From assembly GCA_014728685.1 (NCBI GenBank), contig WJLG01000047.1, positions 1 through 11,624 on the forward strand: 11,624 bases of DNA. Reading direction: 5' to 3'. The stretch comes from Candidatus Falkowiibacteriota bacterium. GTDB lineage: Bacteria; Patescibacteriota; Patescibacteriia; Patescibacteriales; WJLG01. Shown here in pieces: positions 6,113 through 11,624 of this stretch. The notes under the pieces were generated by a model that saw only the letters and a program-made list of their open reading frames with translations, did not search any database and was not told the origin of the DNA. Position 1 is the first letter of the stretch. Each line of letters begins with the position of its first letter. Made by a program: the position numbers and the translations under genes.

Positions 6113-7087
6113 ATGTGGTTAACTTTATTATTATTTTTAATTGGTTTTTTTCTCCTGATCAAAGGAGCTGATATTTTGGTCGAAGGATCATCATCGATCG
6201 CCAAGAAGCTTAAGATATCCGATTTGGTGATCGGTTTGACCATCGTGGCTTTCGGAACCTCGGCGCCGGAATTGATCATTAGTGTTATCGCCGCCATCAA
6301 AGGTAGTACGGGGATCTCTTTGGGTAATGTTATCGGTTCGAACATTTCGAACACTCTTTTGATATTGGGAGTGGCGGCCATCGTAACTCCTTTGACCTTG
6401 AAAAAGAATACCGTAAATAAGGAGATACCTTTTTCATTGCTGGCAGTGGTAGCAGTGGCGATCATGATAAATGATTATGCTATGGATGGCTATACTTCCA
6501 ACGCCCTGACCAGAAGCGACGGTTTGGTCTTGATGCTCTTTTTTGCCATTTTTATGTATTATACTTTCGGTATCAGCAAGCAGAAAACGAATGTGCTGGA
6601 AAATATTTCCCAAAAAGATGACATTAAAGTCTATAGCGCTTGGCAGACATTACTAATGGTGGTCTTGGGTTTGGCCGGATTGTATTTTGGCGGACAGTGG
6701 ATAGTCAATGGAGCTAAAGAGATCGCTTTTATGTTCGGATTGTCAGAAGCTTTAGTCGGTTTGACCATCGTGGCTATCGGCACTTCTCTTCCAGAGCTGG
6801 CCGCCTCAGTCGTTGCCGCCCGCAAAGGCAGGGCAGATATGGCTATTGGTAATGTGGTCGGTTCCAATATCTTTAATTTTATTTGGGTTTTAGGACTTTC
6901 TTCGGCTATCAGTCCGATAAATTTTGATACGGCTTTGAATTTTGATATTTTGACATTGGTCGGAATCACAGTTATCTTATTGATGCTGATATATGTTGGA
7001 AAAAAGAATATATTGGATAAATATGAAGGCATAGCCTTATTGAGTTTGTATGTAATGTATATAAGTTATTTAATTTACAGGGGGTAA
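6113..7087 (+). CDS. CaCA-family Na+(K+)/Ca2+ antiporter, YrbG-like
   Basis: This integral membrane protein should exchange Ca2+ for Na+ or K+ across the cytoplasmic membrane. It shows the internal duplication that defines the CaCA superfamily. Repeat alpha-1 (about 36-90) carries GTSAPEL at 48-54 and GNVIGSN at 71-77. Repeat alpha-2 (about 212-265) carries GTSLPEL at 223-229 and GNVVGSN at 246-252. Glu53 and Glu228 are the expected cation-coordinating acids. The 324 residues form about ten hydrophobic helices, with a short polar loop at 152-175 between the halves. There is no large regulatory cytosolic domain, as in prokaryotic members. The ion specificity cannot be fixed from sequence. The gene lies 9 bp after the 141-aa orphan and 6 bp before adk. 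Confidence 0.93.
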   Translation: MWLTLLLFLIGFFLLIKGADILVEGSSSIAKKLKISDLVIGLTIVAFGTSAPELIISVIAAIKGSTGISLGNVIGSNISNTLLILGVAAIVTPLTLKKNTVNKEIPFSLLAVVAVAIMINDYAMDGYTSNALTRSDGLVLMLFFAIFMYYTFGISKQKTNVLENISQKDDIKVYSAWQTLLMVVLGLAGLYFGGQWIVNGAKEIAFMFGLSEALVGLTIVAIGTSLPELAASVVAARKGRADMAIGNVVGSNIFNFIWVLGLSSAISPINFDTALNFDILTLVGITVILLMLIYVGKKNILDKYEGIALLSLYVMYISYLIYRG

Positions 7088-7093
7088 TTATCT

Positions 7094-7753
7094 ATGAAAA
7101 AGACAATGATGATCTTTCTCGGTCCTCCGGGGTCGGGAAAGGGAACGCAGACGGCTCCATTATCGGAAAAATTGGACATTCCGGTAATATCGACCGGAGC
7201 TTTGTTCAGGGAGGAAGTTGAAAAGGGAACAAATATAGGCAAGCTGGTCGAGGAAAAAATGAATAACGGAGAGCTGATAAGCACCGATATCACTAATGAA
7301 ATTTTGGAAAAAAGGCTTGAAAGTCCGGACACGGAAAAAGGTTTTATTTTGGACGGCTATCCGCGTAAAGAGGATCAGATAGATTATGCCTTGAAGAATA
7401 TAAATAAGATTATTGATAATGGCGGCCAGGTATTTGTTTTTTATATAGATGTAAGCGACAGCACAGTCAATGAAAGGATAACCGGACGCCGATCATGCGA
7501 CTGCGGGAAAAATTTTCATACCAAATTCAATCCCCCCAAAGAGTCGGGAATCTGCGATGATTGCCATTCTCCTTTGATCCAAAGAGGTGATGATTCGGAA
7601 GAAGCGGTGGTCAAGAGACTGGAGGAATTCCATAAAGGCAATAAACCGGTCTTGGAATTTTTTCAAGATAAGAAATACTTTTACAGGATCGACGGTGAGA
7701 GAGATATCGAAGAGATCAGAGAGGAGATAGAGGCTATTATTAATAAGGATTAA
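7094..7753 (+). CDS. adk: Adenylate kinase with cysteine-containing LID
   Basis: Adenylate kinase interconverts ATP + AMP and 2 ADP in the cytosol. The P-loop is GPPGSGKGTQ (10-19). The AMP-binding segment begins STGALFRE (33-40), and the FILDGYPRKEDQ motif (84-95) follows. The LID domain (about 130-167) carries C135, C137, C154 and C157, so it probably binds zinc. The first pair is C-x-C (RRSCDCGKNFH) where the usual form is C-x2-C. The 219 residues match long-type bacterial Adk. AGGGGG at 7079-7084, 9 bp before the ATG, is a fair Shine-Dalgarno, one of the few in the window. adk and map usually follow secY directly; here they are displaced by about 1.85 kb. Confidence 0.96.
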   Translation: MKKTMMIFLGPPGSGKGTQTAPLSEKLDIPVISTGALFREEVEKGTNIGKLVEEKMNNGELISTDITNEILEKRLESPDTEKGFILDGYPRKEDQIDYALKNINKIIDNGGQVFVFYIDVSDSTVNERITGRRSCDCGKNFHTKFNPPKESGICDDCHSPLIQRGDDSEEAVVKRLEEFHKGNKPVLEFFQDKKYFYRIDGERDIEEIREEIEAIINKD

Positions 7754-7758
7754 TAAAA

Positions 7759-8574
7759 ATGATAAGTAAAAAGACCAAAGAAGAAATAAAGATACTTAAA
7801 GAAGGAGGTAAAAAGTTAGGATCTATCATGAAGAGGTTAGTGCGCGAGGTTAAGCCCGGGGTGAGCACTGAGGACTTGGAAAAGCTGGCTTGCGAATTGA
7901 TCAAAAAAGCAGATGGACGCCCGGCTTTTAAGAACTTTGAGATCTTTTCCGGGGAATATTTTCCAACTGCTCTTTGCACTTCGGTCAACAACGAAATAGT
8001 TCATAAGCCCGCAATACCGGGAAGAGTATTGAATGAAGGCGATATCATCGGTATTGATATCGGCATGGAGTATCCGATAAAGAAGAAAAAGAAGATCGAA
8101 AACAGGTATTCCCGCTTCGGAGGTTTTTATACTGACATGGCCAAAACCATAGCTGTCGGCGATATAGACCGCCATACCAAAAAGTTGCTATCAGCTACCA
8201 AAGAGTCTTTGGAAATAGCCATTAGAAAAGCCAAGCCCGGAAATACATTGAATGATATTGGAAAATCCATTCAAAAGCACGTGGAGAGCAAGGGTTTTTC
8301 AGTGGTTAGGGATCTGGTCGGGCATGGAGTCGGGCATAAGGTTCACGAGGATCCGCAAGTTTTCAATTATGATTTTCTCAAAGAGGGGATAAAAGATGTG
8401 GTTTTGGAGCCGGGAATGGTAATAGCCATCGAGCCTATGGTGAATGTCGGATCGCCGGCCACCAAGTCCGGTCCGGATGGATTCAGCGTGGTCACTGCCG
8501 ATGGATCTTTGAGTGCTCATTTTGAACATACGATTGCCATTGTTGACAAGGGCAATATAGTAATTACCTCTTAA
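7759..8574 (+). CDS. map: Methionine aminopeptidase, type I
   Basis: MAP removes the initiator methionine from nascent proteins after deformylation. The pita-bread fold residues are all visible: substrate His82 (NNEIVHKP), metal ligands Asp100 (GIDIGMEY), Asp126 (YTDMAKT), His189 (VGHGVGH), Glu225 (AIEPM) and Glu256 (HFEHTIAI), with His196 in the position of the second catalytic histidine. The 271 residues slightly exceed the usual 250-264. Extra length lies between the two Asp ligands, where PIKKKKKIENRYSRFGG (106-122) replaces a short hairpin. AAGGA at 7745-7749 lies 9 bp before the ATG as a weak ribosome-binding site. It follows adk by 5 bp and precedes ruvX by 5 bp. Confidence 0.96.
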   Translation: MISKKTKEEIKILKEGGKKLGSIMKRLVREVKPGVSTEDLEKLACELIKKADGRPAFKNFEIFSGEYFPTALCTSVNNEIVHKPAIPGRVLNEGDIIGIDIGMEYPIKKKKKIENRYSRFGGFYTDMAKTIAVGDIDRHTKKLLSATKESLEIAIRKAKPGNTLNDIGKSIQKHVESKGFSVVRDLVGHGVGHKVHEDPQVFNYDFLKEGIKDVVLEPGMVIAIEPMVNVGSPATKSGPDGFSVVTADGSLSAHFEHTIAIVDKGNIVITS

Positions 8575-8579
8575 ATAAT

Positions 8580-8981
8580 ATGGAACAAGATCCGAAAATA
8601 TACATAGGAATAGATTGGGGGCGCAAGCGGATCGGCTTATCGATCGCTGATAGTGAAACCAGGTTGCCCATGCCATTATCGTCGGTTGGAAATTTAAAAG
8701 CCGTTAATGAGGCTATAAAAGAAGAAGGCGCCACCACCGTGGTTTTGGGGGCTCCAATCCCGATGACAGGCAGAGGCGATCTGGATCCGGAATTCATCAA
8801 TTTCTCAAAAAGATTAAGCGAGAGTAATCCTGATATAAAAATAGAACAAATAGATGAAAGACTAAGCAGCAAGCAAGCTGACTCTTTGCCGGGCCATAAG
8901 AGCGACAAGGCCAGTCGGGATGAGGTGTCGGCTATGCTTATCTTGCAGACATTCTTGGATAAAAATGGAAGAGACATTTGA
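8580..8981 (+). CDS. ruvX: YqgF/RuvX family RNase H-like protein (putative pre-16S rRNA nuclease)
   Basis: Members of this family have been linked to 16S rRNA 5' end maturation and to Holliday junction resolution; which role applies here is open. The RNase H-like motifs are in order: IGIDWGRKRIGLSIAD (9-24, Asp12), the VVLGAPIPMTGRGD segment (54-67), IDERLSS (91-97, Glu93) and KASRDEVSAMLILQTFLD (110-127, Asp114). Length (133) is typical of YqgF (about 135-150). The gene starts 5 bp after map and ends with TGA inside recO, overlapping it by 17 bp, which suggests translational coupling. No Shine-Dalgarno is visible. Confidence 0.93.
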   Translation: MEQDPKIYIGIDWGRKRIGLSIADSETRLPMPLSSVGNLKAVNEAIKEEGATTVVLGAPIPMTGRGDLDPEFINFSKRLSESNPDIKIEQIDERLSSKQADSLPGHKSDKASRDEVSAMLILQTFLDKNGRDI

Positions 8982-9603
8982 CACCAAGGCTATTATTCTT
9001 GATAGACGGCCGTTCAAAGAATACGACAATAAGATAATCGTATTTAGCCGAGAAAAAGGAAAATTGGAATTGGTAGCCAGGGGTTCCAAAAGAATAAGAT
9101 CCAAAACATCCGGCCATATAGAGCCGGCGATTTTATCTAAGCTAATGGTGGTTTTCGGCAAGCAATATGATTATTTAGGGTCGGCTGTCGGCGTTTGTTT
9201 TTATTCAAATATAAAAAACGATCTTAAAAAGACGATGACGGCTCGAAAAGCTTTGGGCTTGATAAATAAATTGACCAGAGAGGGGGAAGTTGACGGACAG
9301 GCCGAGGTCTTTGATCTGTTAAAAAAATTTCTTGATATTCTCGATAAGGGTAAGGCTGATATTGAAATGTTATTTTTTTCTTTTGTTTTAAGATTATCCG
9401 TTTTGATAGGATTTTGCCCCAATCTGAACGAATGGAGGATAAATGCCGATAGTTTGGATATTATCAAGAGTTTATTGCGTAATGATCTGCCAAATTTATC
9501 TTATTTGGAAGTTGGCGGTAAGGATCGCAAAAATATCAGCCGATCCATAGTTAAATTCATGCAATACAATTTCGATATCGATAGCTCATGGTTTTCTTGC
9601 TAA
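8965..9603 (+). CDS. recO: DNA repair protein RecO, short form lacking the zinc-finger segment
   Basis: RecO acts with RecR (and RecF) to load RecA onto SSB-coated single-stranded DNA. Residues 1-78 form the N-terminal OB fold: FDTKAIILDRRPFKEYDNKIIVFSREKGKLELVARGSKRIRSKTSGHIEP matches the family well. The helical part follows, ending in LRLSVLIGFCPNLNEW (142-157). Normally a zinc-binding CxxC...CxxC stretch comes next. Here the chain goes straight to the terminal helices, which explains the 212 residues where about 240 are usual. The ATG at 8965 is chosen because family alignment starts there; an in-frame ATG at 8920 would add 15 unlike residues. It overlaps ruvX by 17 bp, and 50 bp separate it from aspS. 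Confidence 0.88.
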   Translation: MEETFDTKAIILDRRPFKEYDNKIIVFSREKGKLELVARGSKRIRSKTSGHIEPAILSKLMVVFGKQYDYLGSAVGVCFYSNIKNDLKKTMTARKALGLINKLTREGEVDGQAEVFDLLKKFLDILDKGKADIEMLFFSFVLRLSVLIGFCPNLNEWRINADSLDIIKSLLRNDLPNLSYLEVGGKDRKNISRSIVKFMQYNFDIDSSWFSC

Positions 9604-9653
9604 AATAGCTAAGATAAGTTAGTATATTAGGGAATAATATTAAATATCATATT
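9604..9653 (+). promoter_or_regulatory. recO-aspS spacer, possible weak promoter
   Basis: This 50-bp spacer is very AT-rich, with -10-like hexamers TATATT (9623-9628 area) and AATATT shortly before the aspS ATG. No -35 consensus and no terminator hairpin are visible. An AGGGA at about 9629-9633 is some 20 bp from the ATG, too far for a normal ribosome-binding site. aspS may have its own promoter here or be read through from recO; the sequence does not decide. Confidence 0.2.
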
Positions 9654-11429
9654 ATGCTTAGAACACATAATTGCGGACAATTAAGAAAGGAGAATGTCGG
9701 TTCCAAGGTCGAATTGGCCGGTTGGGTGCATAGCCGCCGGGATCACGGAGGTGTTATTTTTATAGATCTGAGAGACCGTTACGGTTTGACGCAGATCAAG
9801 TTCGATCCCAATAAGGACAAATCCACATGGGAAACCGCCGACAAGTTGAGAAATGAATGGGTTGTCAGGGTTAAGGGGGAAGTTATTCCTCGTCCCGACG
9901 AGATGGTGAATCCCAAATTGGAGACAGGCGAGATAGAAGTTGAGATCGATGAGATCGAAATATTGAATACCTCCAAGGTATTGCCTTTTGAGATAAATGA
10001 AGATAAGAACGCTTCGGCTTCAGAATCCCTTCGTTTGAAATATCGTTTTTTGGATCTGAGAAAAAAGAGCCACCAAGATATCTTAAAGACAAGAAATGAG
10101 CTAACAAGATATGTAAGAGATTATTTTTATAAAAAAGATTTTGTAGAGGTGCAAACTCCGATCTTGGCTAATTCATCACCGGAGGGTGCTCGTGATTATT
10201 TGGTTCCTTCAAGGCTATACCCTGGAAAATTCTATGCTTTGCCGCAGGCCCCTCAGCAATTCAAACAGCTTCTAATGGTGGGCGGTCTTGATAAGTATTT
10301 TCAAATAGCTCCATGTTTTCGTGATGAGGATCCTCGAGCCGATAGGCATCCGGGAAGCTTTTATCAAATAGATATGGAAATGAGCTTTGCCGAGCAGGAA
10401 GATGTTTGGCAGATGATAGAGCCTTTAATGAAAGAGCTTTCTGAGAAGTTCGGCAAGAAGGAGGTTATGCAAAGTCCGTTCCCGAGAATGACCTATTTGG
10501 AAACCATGAATAAATATGGAACAGACAAGCCTGATATTCGTTTCGGCATGGAGATCAAGCCGCTGACCGATATGGTAAAAGATTGTGGGTTTGCGGTTTT
10601 TGCCAATGCGGTCAAAGAGGGTGGGGTAGTGCATGCCTTCAAAGCTGAGAAAGGATTGACCAGAGCAGTGATCGATAAAGAATTAACGCCGCTTGCACAA
10701 AGCAAGGGTGCGAAAGGATTGGCTTATATAATTATCAAAGAAAACAATGAACTGCAATCCCCGATAGTTAAATTTTTAGGCGATGATCTTGCCAAGAAGA
10801 TCGTTGCTGAGTTTGAAGCCAAGGAAGGAGAAGTGATATTCTTTGCCGCTGATAAATGGAAAAAGGCTTGTGATGTCCTGGGAGCTGTTCGATCTTACTG
10901 CGGGGATCTATTGGGATTGAAAGATGATTCCAAGATAGCTTGGTTATGGGTCTATGATTATCCAATGTATGATTATTCAGAAATAGAAGAAGGCAAAATA
11001 GATTTTTCTCACAATCCTTTTTCAATGCCTCAGGGTGGATTGAAAGCTCTTGAGGAAAAAGATCCTTTGGATATTTTAGCTTATCAATACGACCTGGTTT
11101 GCAACGGCTATGAGATATCTTCCGGAGCCATAAGAAATCATGACCCCAAGATAATGTACAAAGCTTTTAAGATAGCCGGATATTCGAAAGAACAAGTTGA
11201 TGAAAAATTCGGGCATATGATAAGAGCCTTTGAATACGGTGCTCCTCCTCATGGAGGTATTGCCCCCGGTCTTGATAGGCTGCTTATGGTCCTTCTGGAT
11301 TGCGATTCTATCCGCGATATATACGCCTTTCCTAAAGACGGAAGCGCTAAAGACGCTATGCTTGGATCTCCTGCCGAGGTTTCAAACCAACAATTGAAAG
11401 AGCTGGGCATCAAAATAATCGAAAAATAA
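9654..11429 (+). CDS. aspS: Aspartate--tRNA ligase, bacterial type; probably non-discriminating (Asp/Asn)
   Basis: This class II synthetase charges tRNA-Asp in the cytosol. Residues 1-110 form the OB-fold anticodon-binding domain (ELAGWVHSRRDHGGVIFIDLRDRYGLTQIKF). The catalytic core has motif 1 around FVEVQTPIL (163-171), motif 2 at FRDEDPRADRHPGSFYQIDMEMSF (222-245) and motif 3 at GGIAPGLDRLLMVLLD (534-549). The bacterial GAD insertion spans roughly 285-410. The 591 residues match the bacterial type and not the shorter archaeal type. His31 in RRDHGG occupies the place of Leu in discriminating enzymes such as those of E. coli and T. thermophilus. His there is found in non-discriminating AspRS, for example from P. 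aeruginosa and M. tuberculosis. Confidence 0.96.
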   Translation: MLRTHNCGQLRKENVGSKVELAGWVHSRRDHGGVIFIDLRDRYGLTQIKFDPNKDKSTWETADKLRNEWVVRVKGEVIPRPDEMVNPKLETGEIEVEIDEIEILNTSKVLPFEINEDKNASASESLRLKYRFLDLRKKSHQDILKTRNELTRYVRDYFYKKDFVEVQTPILANSSPEGARDYLVPSRLYPGKFYALPQAPQQFKQLLMVGGLDKYFQIAPCFRDEDPRADRHPGSFYQIDMEMSFAEQEDVWQMIEPLMKELSEKFGKKEVMQSPFPRMTYLETMNKYGTDKPDIRFGMEIKPLTDMVKDCGFAVFANAVKEGGVVHAFKAEKGLTRAVIDKELTPLAQSKGAKGLAYIIIKENNELQSPIVKFLGDDLAKKIVAEFEAKEGEVIFFAADKWKKACDVLGAVRSYCGDLLGLKDDSKIAWLWVYDYPMYDYSEIEEGKIDFSHNPFSMPQGGLKALEEKDPLDILAYQYDLVCNGYEISSGAIRNHDPKIMYKAFKIAGYSKEQVDEKFGHMIRAFEYGAPPHGGIAPGLDRLLMVLLDCDSIRDIYAFPKDGSAKDAMLGSPAEVSNQQLKELGIKIIEK

Positions 11430-11450
11430 TTTACAATTAACCTAAAAAAT

Positions 11451-11624
11451 ATGGAGGAAAAGAACAATGGGGCCAAATTCGCCTTCTTCTATTTGTTGTC
11501 TTTGGTCGGATTGGTTTTCACGTCGATATCTGTCGGCATAATAATCTTTCAATTCATTAATAAATTCATCGAAGATCCGGCTGATCTCTATGGCGGATCT
11601 TTTTCGAACGAAGCGGTCAAATTC
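11451..11624 (+). CDS. DUF5671-like membrane protein, 5' part only
   Basis: The frame opens at ATG 11451, 21 bp after aspS, and runs off the window after 58 codons. It reads MEEKNNGAKFAFFYLLSLVGLVFTSISVGIIIFQFINKFIED, with one long hydrophobic helix at about residues 8-35 after a short polar N-terminus. A stretch rich in Asp/Gly/Ser and aromatic residues follows. The AKFAFFYLLSLVGLVF...VG.IIFQ.IN pattern resembles the first helix of DUF5671 proteins, multi-pass membrane proteins of unknown function common in Patescibacteria. Family assignment is from memory of the pattern, so moderate. The preceding CCTAAAAAAT holds no Shine-Dalgarno; the GGAGG just after the ATG lies within the coding region. 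Confidence 0.7.
   Translation, partial: MEEKNNGAKFAFFYLLSLVGLVFTSISVGIIIFQFINKFIEDPADLYGGSFSNEAVKF

Noticed and set aside
5842..6465. 207-codon minus-strand open frame
   Set aside because: It is the antisense shadow of the 141-aa orphan and of the exchanger's alpha-1 repeat. No recognisable domain and no minus-strand neighbours.
7802..7809. Perfect Shine-Dalgarno-like AAGGAGGT inside map
   Set aside because: It encodes K-E-G-G in the conserved N-terminus; the next in-frame ATG is 18 bp away, too far.
8920..8964. Earlier ATG for RecO (15 extra residues)
   Set aside because: The extra residues are a frame-shifted reading of the conserved ruvX C-terminus; the family alignment starts at 8965.
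9685..9696. AAAGGAG followed by ATG inside aspS
   Set aside because: That ATG is out of frame with aspS and opens no conserved product; the codons encode the conserved LRKENVG.
1..11624. Alternative genetic code (UGA as glycine), CRISPR, tRNA, IS or prophage elements
   Set aside because: TGA ends ruvX and the 141-aa ORF at sensible places and no conserved frame has an internal TGA. No repeats, cloverleaf sequences or transposase-like frames were seen on either strand.

Overview
This window looks like the chromosome of an AT-leaning bacterium of the Candidate Phyla Radiation (Patescibacteria), most likely Parcubacteria-like. Three things point that way. The spc ribosomal-protein operon has no rpmD (L30) between rpsE and rplO. 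The genes are short and tightly packed, with small or excised accessory domains. A DUF5671-type membrane protein starts at the right edge. TGA serves as a stop codon (for example at the ends of ruvX and the 141-aa ORF), so the UGA-glycine code of Gracilibacteria/Absconditabacteria does not apply. The lineage call is an inference from gene content; no 16S gene is present.

Positions 1-5241 hold the spc operon, all on the + strand: rplN (3' end only), rplX, rplE, rpsN (zinc type), rpsH, rplF, rplR, rpsE, rplO and secY. These build the 30S and 50S subunits and the SecYEG protein-conducting channel. An intrinsic terminator at 5258-5282 closes this unit. The usual followers of secY (adk, map, infA, rpmJ, rpsM, rpsK) do not come next.

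Positions 5283-5330 hold a TATAAT-rich segment with a perfect 16-bp palindrome, probably the promoter/operator of a second transcription unit. That unit runs through two orphan basic proteins (117 and 141 aa), a CaCA-family cation exchanger, adk, map, ruvX and recO, with gaps of 3-9 bp or an overlap. aspS follows after 50 bp, and then a partial DUF5671-like membrane protein. adk and map keep their ancestral adjacency but are pushed about 1.85 kb from secY by the terminator, the promoter, the two orphans and the exchanger.

Everything is on the + strand. The functions are mostly housekeeping: translation, protein export, nucleotide balance, N-terminal methionine removal, 16S maturation/recombination and tRNA charging. 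I see no mobile element, CRISPR array, RNA gene or defence system. No stretch longer than about 80 bp lacks a gene. The points most worth a second look are the two orphan proteins and their palindromic promoter, the missing Shine-Dalgarno sequences in front of the ribosomal genes, a RecO lacking its zinc-finger segment, and an AspRS with the signature of a non-discriminating enzyme.
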